A stretch of DNA of 64,000 nt from Promicromonospora thailandica (lineage in GTDB: Bacteria; Actinomycetota; Actinomycetes; Actinomycetales; Cellulomonadaceae), in assembly GCF_024171955.1 (NCBI RefSeq), contig NZ_JAMTCS010000006.1:248001-312000 (forward strand), given 5' to 3'. This document shows positions 1 through 13,726 of the stretch, piece after piece. How positions within the stretch are numbered: position 1 is the first letter of the stretch; every line of letters begins with the position of its first letter. The notes beneath the pieces were generated by a model. The model was not told where the DNA came from. It searched no databases and saw only the letters and a program-made list of their open reading frames with translations. Made by a program: the position numbers and the translations under genes.

Positions 1-1
1 C

Positions 2-2026
2 ACGATCGAGCGGGCCGGCCTCGTGGCGGTGCTCGACCACGGCCGCGTGGTGCAGCAGGGGCGGCGGACGACGCTCGCCCGCACCCCCGGGCCGTTCCGC
101 ACCCTCCTGGAGGCAGGCGCGAGCGACGGTGCGCTGGACGAGAGCGGGCACACCAGCGACGCCCGCGCGGCAGGGACAGGGGGCAACACGGCCGTGTCGT
201 CGGACGCCGAGGCGTCCGACGACGCCGCAGCGCCAGACGACGCCGCAGCGCCAGACGACGCCGCAGACGCCGCAGCGCCCGAGACCGACGCCGTCGGCGG
301 GCGCCGGCGCCTCGGCACCCCGCCGGACCTGCCCGAGCCGGGCACCGGCCCGAGCCTGGCGCGTGGCGTGCTGCACGCCCTGTTCGTGCGGCCGCGCTGG
401 GGAGCGTTCGGCGCGCTCCTGTTCCTGCTGTCGAGCCTGGTGGCGGCGCAGGGCGCGGTCAGCGGCTTCCTGTGGGGCCGCACCGTCGAGGAGCTGCAGC
501 AGGGCGTGCTGCCCGTCGGCGTCCTCGTCGCGCTCGCCGTCCTGCTGCTCCTGCAGCCGCTGTTCATCTCCCGCGCGCTCGGCGTCTACCCGCGCTGGTG
601 GGTCGAGGTGCTGCTGCGCATCCGCATGACGGTCATGCACGGCCAGACCCGCCAGTACCGGCTGCCCGCCACGCCGCCGGGCGAGGTCGTGGCCCGCTCG
701 ATGGACGCGGACCGGTTCGTCCGGTACGCCGACCGCTGGGTCGACTTCGTCAACGGCCTGCTGATCGTCGTGGCGACCGCCGTGATCAGCGGGACGTGGA
801 CCGCGGGTGCCGTGCTGCTCGCCGTCATGGTGATCTCGGCGGGCGCCTCGGCCATCGGCCGCCCCATCGCGGGCCGCTCGGCCGCCGGCTCCTCCGCGGC
901 GCGCGCCCGGTTCGGCCGCGCCCTCGTCTCGGCGCTGGACTCGGCCCGCACGGTGAAGCTCGCCGCGCGCACGCCCGACGTGCGCAGGCACCTCGGCGAG
1001 GTGGACTCCGGCCGCGTCAAGGCCGCCATCTTCGAGCACCGGGTGCAGGCCGTGCTCGACGCGGTGCCGCACGTGACGCTGTACGTGGGCGTCGTCGCGG
1101 CCTGGGCGTTCCTGCTCACCGGCCGCTGGGACCTGGCCACGACGCTGCTGGTCGCGAACGCCGTGACCGGCTTCGCGTGGTTCGGCGTGGTCGCGGGGGC
1201 CGTCGTCACCGAGGCGCCCGGCACCCGGGCGTGGCAGGTGGCCACGGCCCGCTTCGCCGACGGCGCCGACCTGGTCTCGCGGCAGCACCAGGTCGACCTG
1301 GTCGCGGGCACGGCCCCCGCTCCGGAGCCCGCCCCGCGCGAGCCGCTGGATCGGCTGCAGCTGCGCGACCTGACCGCGGTGCACGACGACGGCACGATCG
1401 GCGTCTCCGGCGTCGACCTCGAGATCCGCCGGGGCGAGCTGGTGCTGCTGCTCGGTCAGGTCGGCTCGGGCAAGTCGTCCCTGCTGTCGGCGCTCGCCGG
1501 GCTCATGGAGCACACCGGCGAGGTGCGGTGGAACGGCACCGAGGTCACCGACGCGCAGGCCTTCCTGCGCCCGGGCCAGGTGGCGCACGTGGCCCAGGTG
1601 CCGCGCGTGCTGTCCGGGTCGTTCTCGGACAACGTGCAGCTCGACCACGCCCGCGACATCGACGGCCCGGTCCGGGGCGCACGGCTCGAGCAGGACATGC
1701 GGGACGCGGGCGGCCCCCACGCCCTCGTCGGGCACCGCGGCGTGCGACTCTCCGGCGGCCAGGTGCAGCGGCTCGCCCTCGCCCGGGCGCTCGCCGCCGA
1801 CACGGAGCTGCTGCTCGCGGACGACGTGTCCAGCGCCCTGGACGCGTCGACCGAGATCGAGCTGTGGGCCGCCTTGCGCGAGCGGGGCACCACGGTGGTC
1901 GGGGCCACGTCCAAGCGGGCTGCGCTCGCCCGCGCCGACCGCGTCGTGGTGCTGGTCGACGGCGCGGTGGCGGACGTCGGGCCGTGGGCTGGTCTCGCCC
2001 CCCGGTGGAGCCACCTGGCGGGCTGA
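2..2026 (+). CDS. ABC exporter, fused permease/ATPase, 3' part
   Basis: The frame is open from the first bases, so the gene starts outside the window. The first codons (T-I-E-R-A-G-L then a V-L-D-H-G-R-V-V-Q-Q-G stretch) look like the end of a first nucleotide-binding domain. Next come a low-complexity acidic/Ala linker with an 18-bp DNA repeat (about 218-265), a hydrophobic permease domain with about five to six membrane segments (nt 390-1240), and a second ATPase domain. Walker A is GQVGSGKSS (about nt 1456-1482) and the signature is LSGGQ (nt 1747-1761). In the second ATPase domain the Walker B glutamate position is Asp (ADDVSSALD, nt 1817-1840) and the switch histidine position is Ser (GATSKRA, nt 1901-1921), typical of the weak site in asymmetric exporters. 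The substrate cannot be told from sequence. Low risk that this is another ABC class; only the full length is unknown. Confidence 0.9.
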   Translation, partial: TIERAGLVAVLDHGRVVQQGRRTTLARTPGPFRTLLEAGASDGALDESGHTSDARAAGTGGNTAVSSDAEASDDAAAPDDAAAPDDAADAAAPETDAVGGRRRLGTPPDLPEPGTGPSLARGVLHALFVRPRWGAFGALLFLLSSLVAAQGAVSGFLWGRTVEELQQGVLPVGVLVALAVLLLLQPLFISRALGVYPRWWVEVLLRIRMTVMHGQTRQYRLPATPPGEVVARSMDADRFVRYADRWVDFVNGLLIVVATAVISGTWTAGAVLLAVMVISAGASAIGRPIAGRSAAGSSAARARFGRALVSALDSARTVKLAARTPDVRRHLGEVDSGRVKAAIFEHRVQAVLDAVPHVTLYVGVVAAWAFLLTGRWDLATTLLVANAVTGFAWFGVVAGAVVTEAPGTRAWQVATARFADGADLVSRQHQVDLVAGTAPAPEPAPREPLDRLQLRDLTAVHDDGTIGVSGVDLEIRRGELVLLLGQVGSGKSSLLSALAGLMEHTGEVRWNGTEVTDAQAFLRPGQVAHVAQVPRVLSGSFSDNVQLDHARDIDGPVRGARLEQDMRDAGGPHALVGHRGVRLSGGQVQRLALARALAADTELLLADDVSSALDASTEIELWAALRERGTTVVGATSKRAALARADRVVVLVDGAVADVGPWAGLAPRWSHLAG

Positions 2027-2030
2027 CGCT

Positions 2031-2067
2031 CTGACCGGCTCGGGGCCACGCGCTCCGATCCGGTCAG
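2031..2067. terminator. Weak hairpin between convergent genes
   Basis: CTGACCGG (2031-2038) pairs with CCGGTCAG (2060-2067), an 8-bp stem with a 21-nt loop between the convergent ABC exporter and glycosyltransferase genes. It overlaps the stop codon of the latter and has no U-tract on either strand, so terminator function is only a guess. Confidence 0.35.
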
Positions 2068-3593
2068 TCCAGGTGCCGCAGCCCCGGCCACACCGCGTCC
2101 CACCCGCCGACGGGGTCGCGGCACACGAGCACGGCCACGCCCTGCTCCTCGTTGTCGACGCCCACGCCGTTGTCGAGCCGTGCCCGCTGGGTGCACGAAT
2201 CAAACCGGGTGCCCCACGCGCCGGGCGCCTCCGTGAGCACGAGCGCCACGGTCGCCGTCCGCGGCGGGGGACCGTACTCCCAGAGCTCGTTGTGCCCCGA
2301 GTACGCCGGCGGCAGCCCCAGCTCCGGCCCGAACCGGTCGACGGCACCCGCCTCGCCGTAGTTCTGCGTGAGCACCACGGCCCGCTCCCGGTCGGCCGGC
2401 GGCAGCGCCGCGTGCACCGCGGCGACCTGGCGCACGTACTCGGGCCAGCCGACGGCGTCCTGCGCGGACGAGTTGATGTCGGCGACGGGGGTCTCGGCGA
2501 GCTCGCCGACCGGTACGACCGGGAGGCTGATCAGCACGCAGGACGCGCCGTTCAGGACCACCAGCGCCGTCACGGTCGCGCGCCGCCAGGCCGTCCGGGC
2601 CCAGCCGGCCACCGGCACGCACCCTGCCGCGAACAGCACCGCGAGCAGCCCGGTCGCGTAGTACACCTGTGAACCGGCCGCGTAGGTGAACGCCAGCAGC
2701 ACGGGGTAGGCGACCACGAGGAAGCGGAGCGTCGGCAGACGCCGCCACAGCCAGACGATGCCGACGAGCCACACGACGACGAGCGGCGGCCCGAGCGTCA
2801 GCAGCTGGAAGAGCCACAGCTCCGAGCGCACCTCGGCGGCGTTGTTCTCGCCGAGCGCCGCGCCCATCGCGAGCTGGGGCCAGCCGTGCGTGGCCTGGTG
2901 GACGAGGTTCGGCAGGCCGACGAGCAGCGCGACCGCCGCGCCCGCCCACGGCCACGGCGTCGCGAGCGGCCACCGCGTCCGGTCCTGCGCCGCCCGCCGC
3001 GGCCACGCCACCAGCAGCCCCACCAGGATCCCGCCGAGCAGCGCCACGACGAGCAGCTTGTTGTACAGGGCCACGCCGGTGACCAGACCCGCCACGAGCC
3101 ACCAGCGCGGGTCGCGCCGCACGCCCCGGATCGCGCAGAGCAGCACCGCCGGCCACACGACGAGGTCGAGGCTCGCGGTGAGAAAGGTGTGCCCGAAGGC
3201 CAACGGGATCGCCGCCGTCCCGTACCCCCAGGCGGCCAGGGCCTGGGCCCCCGCGCGTCCGCCCAGCTCGCGCGCCACGAGCGCGACCACGACGACGGCG
3301 GCGACGTGGGCGAGCGTCGCCGGGACGCGCATGACCAGCAGCGTGTCGCCGAACAGGTCGGTGCCGGTGCGCGCGATCCACGGCGTGAGCGGTGGCTGGT
3401 CCACGTACCCCCAGGCGGGGTCGAGCATGCGGAAGTACAGCTCGTCACGGTGGTAGCCGTACCGGGTGCTGGTCGCGGTGAGCAGCACGGCGAGCACGAG
3501 CACAGCGGCGCCGACCGGACCCCACGCCACGGCCGGCCGGGCCTCGCCGGCCCGTGCGGCCGGAACGCCCGCGCTTGCGGGAACCGTCGTCAT
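2064..3593 (-). CDS. GT39/ArnT-type membrane glycosyltransferase
   Basis: A 509-residue integral membrane protein with about ten or more hydrophobic segments. After the first membrane helix it carries GYHRDELYF (residues 46-54), with the acidic pair D50-E51 expected of dolichyl-phosphate-mannose/ArnT-like GT-C transferases, followed by YVDQPPL (63-69). These enzymes use polyprenyl-phosphate sugars to glycosylate proteins or lipids on the outer face of the membrane; donor and acceptor here are unknown. ATG at 3593 is chosen because a TACGGT -10 box lies exactly 6 nt upstream (leaderless). It is downstream of and co-directional with the MFS gene, 100 nt away. Confidence 0.85.
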   Translation of the reverse strand: MTTVPASAGVPAARAGEARPAVAWGPVGAAVLVLAVLLTATSTRYGYHRDELYFRMLDPAWGYVDQPPLTPWIARTGTDLFGDTLLVMRVPATLAHVAAVVVVALVARELGGRAGAQALAAWGYGTAAIPLAFGHTFLTASLDLVVWPAVLLCAIRGVRRDPRWWLVAGLVTGVALYNKLLVVALLGGILVGLLVAWPRRAAQDRTRWPLATPWPWAGAAVALLVGLPNLVHQATHGWPQLAMGAALGENNAAEVRSELWLFQLLTLGPPLVVVWLVGIVWLWRRLPTLRFLVVAYPVLLAFTYAAGSQVYYATGLLAVLFAAGCVPVAGWARTAWRRATVTALVVLNGASCVLISLPVVPVGELAETPVADINSSAQDAVGWPEYVRQVAAVHAALPPADRERAVVLTQNYGEAGAVDRFGPELGLPPAYSGHNELWEYGPPPRTATVALVLTEAPGAWGTRFDSCTQRARLDNGVGVDNEEQGVAVLVCRDPVGGWDAVWPGLRHLD

Positions 3594-3599
3594 GGCGGG

Positions 3600-3605
3600 A
3601 CCGTA
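3600..3605 (-). promoter_or_regulatory. -10 box of a leaderless glycosyltransferase transcript
   Basis: TACGGT on the minus strand, then 6 nt, then the ATG at 3593. The spacing puts the transcription start on or next to the start codon, and no Shine-Dalgarno sequence is present. Confidence 0.6.
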
Positions 3606-3693
3606 CCGGCCGCACCGTGCGACCCGCCAGCCCTGTGGGAACGGCCGGTGAAGCCGCTGTCGGCCACGTCGTGGGGGCGGACCGCGGCCGGCG

Positions 3694-5181
3694 TCACCGC
3701 GTCGGCTGTACCTGCCGCGGCAACGCGAAGACCAGCGCGAACGCGACCACCGACAGTGCGGCGCTGGTGCCCATCGCCATGGTCGCGGCGTGCGCGAAGG
3801 CGTCGGCGACCACCTCCGGCGTCGGGCGGCCGGGCGGGAAGGCCAGCGACCCGAACAGCACCGAGCCGACGACGGCGATGCCCGCAGCCGACCCGACGCG
3901 CTGCATCGTGCCGATCACCCCGGACGCCGCGCCGGCCTCCTCGCGGTCCACGGTGGCGACGATGAACTGGGCGTTCGGCGCGATGAACAGGCCGCTGCCC
4001 ACACCCCCGACCAGGAGCGGTGCCGCGAGGTGCCAGTGGTTCAGGTCGCCGGTCGGCACCAGCCACAGCACGAGCCACACCGACACGAGGCCCACCGCCA
4101 CCATGCCGGTACCGATCACGAGCACCCGGCGCCCGAGCCGGTGGGTCAGGCGCTCGCTCTGGGAGGCGCCCACGATCGACCCGACGGCGAACGGCACCGA
4201 CACGAGGCCGGACGCCAGCGCGGAGTGCCCGAGGCCCGACTGCCAGAAGATCGAGATGGTGAAGAAGATGCTCGTGAAGGCGGCGAAGTAGACCAGCGCG
4301 AGGATCACGCCGCCCGTGAAGGCCGCGTGCGCGAACAGGCGGGGCGGTACGAGCGGGCTGCCGTCGCGGGCCACGACCCGCCGCTCCCAGAACGCGAAGG
4401 CGACGAGCAGCAGCAGACCGCCCACGAGCGACGCCCAGGTCCACCAGGGCCAGCCGGCGTCCTCGCCCTCGATGAGCGGCACGAGGATCGCGACCAGCGA
4501 CACCGAGACCAGCAGCAGGCCGAACCCGTCCACGCCGCGGGCGACGCCCCCGACGACGATGCGTGGCAGGAGCACGATCGCGGCGGCCACCGCGATCACG
4601 CCGAACGGCAGGTTGACGAAGAAGATCGAGCGCCAGCCCTCGTCCTCGCCGAACGCCTCGATGAGCAGTCCGCCGACGATCGGGCCGAGCGCCGTCGAGA
4701 AGCCGATGGCCGCGCCCATCACCGCGAACGCCTTGCCGCGCGTGCGGCCCGAGAACATGAGCTGGATCAGGGCCGTCACGGCAGGGAAGAAGATGCCGCC
4801 GCACAGCCCCTGGACCACGCGCGCGACGATGAGCTCCATCGACCCGGAGGCCAGGCCGCACCAGAGGCTGGCGAGCGTGAACCCGGCGAGGCCCACGACG
4901 AAGACCCACTTGTGGCCGACGCGGTCGCCCACGCGACCGGACGGGATGAGGGCGAGGCCGTAGGCGAGCGCGTATCCGGAGATGATCCAGGACAGCGTGC
5001 CCTCGGAGGCGTCCAGCGACGTGCGGATGGTCGGCAGCGCGACGTTCACGATCGTCGTGTCGAGGAGCGCCATGGAGACGCCGAGGATGAGCACGGCGAG
5101 CGCGACCCAGGAGGAGCGCGGCGCACCGCCCGGCGCGGTCGAGGCGGTCGGCGCGGCGGCCGCGGGAGGATCTGACGTCAC
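3694..5181 (-). CDS. MFS drug exporter, DHA2 (14-TM) family
   Basis: A 495-residue membrane protein of the EmrB/QacA (DHA2) type: proton-driven efflux of drugs or other small molecules. The diagnostic motif LDTTIVNVALPTI (from residue 40) ends the first helix. SGRVGDRVGHKWVF follows as motif A, and the hydrophobic pattern supports 14 segments. GTG at 5181 is preferred over an in-frame ATG at 5280: the latter would overlap the divergent GNAT gene, whereas a TACGAT -10 box stands 6 nt before 5181, giving a leaderless transcript. An adjacent in-frame GTG at 5184 is an alternative. No regulator gene adjoins. Substrate unknown. Confidence 0.88.
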   Translation of the reverse strand: MTSDPPAAAAPTASTAPGGAPRSSWVALAVLILGVSMALLDTTIVNVALPTIRTSLDASEGTLSWIISGYALAYGLALIPSGRVGDRVGHKWVFVVGLAGFTLASLWCGLASGSMELIVARVVQGLCGGIFFPAVTALIQLMFSGRTRGKAFAVMGAAIGFSTALGPIVGGLLIEAFGEDEGWRSIFFVNLPFGVIAVAAAIVLLPRIVVGGVARGVDGFGLLLVSVSLVAILVPLIEGEDAGWPWWTWASLVGGLLLLVAFAFWERRVVARDGSPLVPPRLFAHAAFTGGVILALVYFAAFTSIFFTISIFWQSGLGHSALASGLVSVPFAVGSIVGASQSERLTHRLGRRVLVIGTGMVAVGLVSVWLVLWLVPTGDLNHWHLAAPLLVGGVGSGLFIAPNAQFIVATVDREEAGAASGVIGTMQRVGSAAGIAVVGSVLFGSLAFPPGRPTPEVVADAFAHAATMAMGTSAALSVVAFALVFALPRQVQPTR

Positions 5182-5187
5182 CACAGG

Positions 5188-5193
5188 ATCGTA
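5188..5193 (-). promoter_or_regulatory. -10 box of leaderless MFS transcript
   Basis: TACGAT on the minus strand with 6 nt to the GTG at 5181. It is divergent to the GNAT promoter about 50 bp away. Confidence 0.6.
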
Positions 5194-5243
5194 CGTGGCG
5201 GCTGCGGCACCGACCGGGTGATCCGAGGGCCGGGAGCCGTGCC

Positions 5244-5249
5244 TAGGGT
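5244..5249 (+). promoter_or_regulatory. -10 box of leaderless GNAT transcript
   Basis: TAGGGT followed by 6 nt and the ATG at 5256. There is no ribosome binding site. Confidence 0.6.
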
Positions 5250-5255
5250 GGCGCC

Positions 5256-5702
5256 ATGGAACTGACTTTTCGTGAGGCACGCCGCGACGACCTGGAGCGC
5301 ATCGTCGAGCTGATCGCGGACGACGCGGTCGCCGCCCGCCGCACCGGCACCTACGGGGAGGCGCACGTGCGGGCCTTCGCGGCGATCGCGGCCAGCCCGG
5401 ACAACGAGCTCGTCGTCGCCGAGGCCGACGGCGCGGTGGTCGGTGTCATGCAGCTGACGTTCATCCCCGGGATCTCGCGCAACGGCGCGTCACGGCTGCT
5501 CGTCGAGGCCGTGCGGGTGAGCAAGGAGCTGCGTGGCCAGGGCGTCGGGCGCCGCCTCATGGAGCACGCGCACGATCGCGGCCGGGCCCGTGGCTGCGCC
5601 CTGGCGCAGCTCACCTCGGACAAGCAGCGGCCGGACGCCCACCGCTTCTACCGCGGCCTGGGCTACGAGCAGTCGCACGAGGGCTTCAAGCTCCCGCTCT
5701 GA
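5256..5702 (+). CDS. GNAT family N-acetyltransferase
   Basis: A 148-residue single-domain acetyltransferase that uses acetyl-CoA. The acetyl-CoA loop is clear in VRVSKELRGQGVGRRLMEHA (about residues 87-106, R/Q-G-x-G-x-G/R pattern), preceded by a beta strand GVMQLTFIPGI. The C-terminal strand and helix end with HRFYRGLGYEQSHEGFKL, a usual GNAT ending. The acceptor is unknown; small GNATs of this form act on amines, amino acids or antibiotics. Start ATG at 5256 is supported by the leaderless -10 box. Divergent from the MFS gene. Confidence 0.88.
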   Translation: MELTFREARRDDLERIVELIADDAVAARRTGTYGEAHVRAFAAIAASPDNELVVAEADGAVVGVMQLTFIPGISRNGASRLLVEAVRVSKELRGQGVGRRLMEHAHDRGRARGCALAQLTSDKQRPDAHRFYRGLGYEQSHEGFKLPL

Positions 5703-5725
5703 CAGAGCGAGTGCCCCGGGAAACC

Positions 5726-5755
5726 CTTGCTGCAAAGTCTTGCAAGCGTTACAGT
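5726..5755 (+). promoter_or_regulatory. Amylopullulanase promoter with LacI-type operator
   Basis: A good promoter is visible: -35 TTGCTG (5727-5732), a 17-nt spacer, -10 TACAGT (5750-5755). The spacer contains the perfect palindrome CTTGCAAG (5739-5746), and a second CTTGC-t-GCAAa element (5726-5735) covers the -35. Paired CTTGC/GCAAG half-sites resemble sites bound by MalR-type LacI repressors of maltose/maltodextrin genes in actinobacteria (established for the family; this site untested). Expected start near 5762, leader about 40 nt. Confidence 0.65.
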
Positions 5756-5800
5756 CGCGGTCGGTCCACACTGGTGTTCCGGACGACGAAGGGGTCTTCC

Positions 5801-11263
<5,463 letters not shown>

Positions 11264-11294
11264 CGCGGGGCGCCGTTCGGCACGTCGGCGCAGA

Positions 11295-11331
11295 CAGGGT
11301 CACCGCTGGAGACGCTCCGGCGGTGACCCTG
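11295..11331 (+). terminator. Strong hairpin after amylopullulanase gene
   Basis: Arms 11295-11311 and 11315-11331 form a 17-bp stem (one T-G wobble) closed by a 3-nt loop, 32 nt after the stop codon. The outer part reads CAGGGTCACCGC / GCGGTGACCCTG. There is no long U-run, as is usual in high-GC actinobacteria. It separates the amylopullulanase gene from the importer operon. Confidence 0.75.
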
Positions 11332-11413
11332 TTCGCGTCCCGCGAATCGCCCGTCGGGCCAGGCAGATCAGGGGGTCGGTGTGACAGCGCTGACAATCGG
11401 TGCGGAGAGTCTC

Positions 11414-11442
11414 TTGACTACGGCCCGTCTGGGGTGAATCGT
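11414..11442 (+). promoter_or_regulatory. Candidate promoter of sugar importer operon
   Basis: TTGACT (11414-11419) with a 17-nt spacer to AATCGT (11437-11442), about 55 nt before the lipoprotein start. The -35 is good and the -10 weak. The rest of the gap 11332-11496 shows nothing else I can name, and no copy of the CTTGCAAG operator is present. Confidence 0.4.
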
Positions 11443-11496
11443 GTGCGTCAGTTGGCTCGGCGGTGTAGCCGGGCTCGCACGACGCAAGGGAGCTTC

Positions 11497-12846
11497 ATGC
11501 GCACGGCACGATTCCTCATCGCACCCGTCACGGCAGCGGCGGTCGCCCTCTCGCTCGGTGCCTGCGGCTCCGGCGGGGGCGGTTCGGACGACTCGACCAT
11601 CAAGGTCGCCTACCAGAAGTTCGGCAACTTCACGCAGGCCGACGAGCTGTTCAAGGACGTCAAGGCCGACTTCGAGGAGGCCAACCCCGGCATCACCGTC
11701 GAGCTGGTGCCCATCGAGGCGCAGCAGAACGACTACTTCACCAAGCTCGCCCTCATGAACCGCTCGCCCAGCACCGCGCCGGACGTCATGTACGAGGACA
11801 CGTACATGATCAAGTCCGACGTCGAGGCCGGCTACCTGGCTCCCCTGGACGACTACCTCGCCGAGTGGGACGAGTGGGACCAGTTCGTGGACAGCGCCAA
11901 GGAGGCCGGCGCGGGCGACGACGGCAAGACCTACGGCGTCTCCATGGGCACCGACACGCGCGGTCTCTGGTTCAACAAGGACGTGCTCGCCAAGGCGGGC
12001 CTGCCCGAGGACTGGGCTCCGACCTCGTGGGACGACCTGCTCGAGGCGGCCCGGACCATCAAGGAGTCCGACCCCGACGTCGTGCCCTTCAACATGTACT
12101 CCGGCAAGCCCCAGGGTGAGGCCGCCGTCATGCAGGGCTTCGAGATGCTCCTGTACGGCACGGGCGACACGCTCTACGAGGACGGCAAGTGGGTGACCGG
12201 CTCGCAGGGCTTCGTCGACGCCCTCGGGTTCGTCCAGACCGTGTTCACCGAGGGCCTCGCGCCCACCCCGCAGCAGGCGCTCGACACCAACATCGGCAAC
12301 ACCGTGCAGGCCGAGTGGCTGCCCGAGGGCAAGGTCGGCATCGCGCTCGACGGCTCCTGGGTGGCGGGCAACTGGCTCGAGTCCGGCGTCGCTCCGTGGC
12401 CCGAGTGGTCCGAGAAGATGGGCACGGCACCCATGCCCACGCAGGACGGGCAGGACCCGGGCGCGGTGAGCATGTCGGGCGGCTGGACCCTCGCCATGGG
12501 CTCCGGCTCCAAGAACCCGGACGCCGCGTTCGAGTTCATCTCGATGGCCCTGAACCGGGAGAACTCCCTCTGGTTCGACGTCGCCAACAGCCAGATCGCG
12601 GTGCGCACCGACGTCGCCGAGGACCCGGAGTACACGGCGACCAACCCGACCACCGAGTTCTTCACCGGCCTGGTCGACGTGACCAACTTCCGGCCGGCGA
12701 CCTCGGACTACCCGAAGGTCTCCAACGAGATCATGGTCGCGATGGAGGCCGTGATGACGGGGCAGCAGACGCCGGAGGAGGCGGCCGCGGCCTACGACGA
12801 GGCGGTCGTCGGCATCGTCGGCGAAGAGAACACCGTCCAGGGCTGA
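11497..12846 (+). CDS. Sugar ABC transporter substrate-binding lipoprotein
   Basis: A 449-residue family-1 extracellular solute-binding protein. The N-terminus is a lipoprotein signal with lipobox LGAC (about residues 22-25), then a Gly/Ser spacer. The fold follows the MalE pattern (DVMYEDTY, YGVSMGTDTRGLWFNKD, ALDGSWVAGNWLE). It would capture oligosaccharides outside the membrane for the two permeases downstream. Position directly after the amylopullulanase suggests malto- or isomalto-oligosaccharides; that is inference. ATG 11497 is preceded by AAGGGAG at 4 nt. The first gene of a three-gene operon; no ATPase gene is present, as is common where one MsmK-like ATPase serves several importers. 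Confidence 0.9.
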   Translation: MRTARFLIAPVTAAAVALSLGACGSGGGGSDDSTIKVAYQKFGNFTQADELFKDVKADFEEANPGITVELVPIEAQQNDYFTKLALMNRSPSTAPDVMYEDTYMIKSDVEAGYLAPLDDYLAEWDEWDQFVDSAKEAGAGDDGKTYGVSMGTDTRGLWFNKDVLAKAGLPEDWAPTSWDDLLEAARTIKESDPDVVPFNMYSGKPQGEAAVMQGFEMLLYGTGDTLYEDGKWVTGSQGFVDALGFVQTVFTEGLAPTPQQALDTNIGNTVQAEWLPEGKVGIALDGSWVAGNWLESGVAPWPEWSEKMGTAPMPTQDGQDPGAVSMSGGWTLAMGSGSKNPDAAFEFISMALNRENSLWFDVANSQIAVRTDVAEDPEYTATNPTTEFFTGLVDVTNFRPATSDYPKVSNEIMVAMEAVMTGQQTPEEAAAAYDEAVVGIVGEENTVQG

Positions 12847-12850
12847 CACG

Positions 12851-13726
12851 ATGGCTGTCACGTCCCGCCGCGTGGCGCGGGTGGTCCCGCTCGCGCCCGC
12901 GGTCGTCCTGCTCGCGCTCTTCATGCTCGGACCGGTGGTCTGGTCCTTCTACGGCTCGTTCACGAACGCGGCCCTCACCGGGCCCGCCGCCCTGAACCCC
13001 GAGTGGATCGGGTTCGACAACTACGTCGCGCTCGTCGGCGACCCCGACTTCCCGAAGTCGCTGTGGCTCACCGTCGTGTTCGTGTTCCTCTCCGCCGTGG
13101 TGGGCCAGAACGTGATGGGCATCGCGCTGGCCGGGCTGCTGCGCTCGGCGGTCAAGCCGGTGCGGTCCATCGCCTCGACCGTGGTGGTGGCCGCCTGGGT
13201 GCTGCCCGAGATCGTCGCGGCCTTCGCGGCGTACGCGTTCTTCCACTCCGAGGGCACGCTCAACACGCTGCTCGCCGGCATCGGCGTCACCGGGCCCGAC
13301 TGGCTCTACTCCACACCGATGCTCGCGGTGATCCTCGCCAACATCTGGCGCGGCACCGCCTTCTCGATGATGGTCTACTCCGCCGCGCTCGCGGAGGTGC
13401 CGCCCGAGCTGACGGAGGCGGCGCAGCTCGACGGCGCGAACGGGCTGCAGCGGCTCACGTGGGTGACGTTGCCGGTGATCCGGCGGAGCATCTCGACCAA
13501 CCTGATGCTCACCACGCTGCAGACCCTGTCGGTGTTCACGCTGATCTACGTGATGACCGGTGGCGGGCCGGGGACGGACAGCTCGACGCTGCCCATCCTC
13601 GCCTACCAGGAAGCGTTCAAGTTCGCGCAGGTCGGCTACGGCACGGCCATCGCGACGGTGATGATCGTCGTGGGCGGGATCTTCTCCGTGATCTACATCC
13701 GCGCGCTCCGACCGGAGGTGGACTGA
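12851..13726 (+). CDS. Sugar ABC transporter permease (MalF type)
   Basis: A 291-residue inner-membrane permease with about six membrane segments. The ATPase-docking EAA loop is visible as ELTEAAQLDGANGLQRLTWV (about 180-199). It starts 4 nt after the lipoprotein stop and its stop overlaps the next start (TGATG), so the three genes are translationally coupled. It forms a heterodimer with the next gene product to carry the sugar delivered by the lipoprotein. Confidence 0.9.
   Translation: MAVTSRRVARVVPLAPAVVLLALFMLGPVVWSFYGSFTNAALTGPAALNPEWIGFDNYVALVGDPDFPKSLWLTVVFVFLSAVVGQNVMGIALAGLLRSAVKPVRSIASTVVVAAWVLPEIVAAFAAYAFFHSEGTLNTLLAGIGVTGPDWLYSTPMLAVILANIWRGTAFSMMVYSAALAEVPPELTEAAQLDGANGLQRLTWVTLPVIRRSISTNLMLTTLQTLSVFTLIYVMTGGGPGTDSSTLPILAYQEAFKFAQVGYGTAIATVMIVVGGIFSVIYIRALRPEVD

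Noticed and set aside
5711-5800. N-terminal extension of the amylopullulanase from 5711
   Set aside because: It would place the promoter and operator inside the gene and put 30 residues before the signal peptide.
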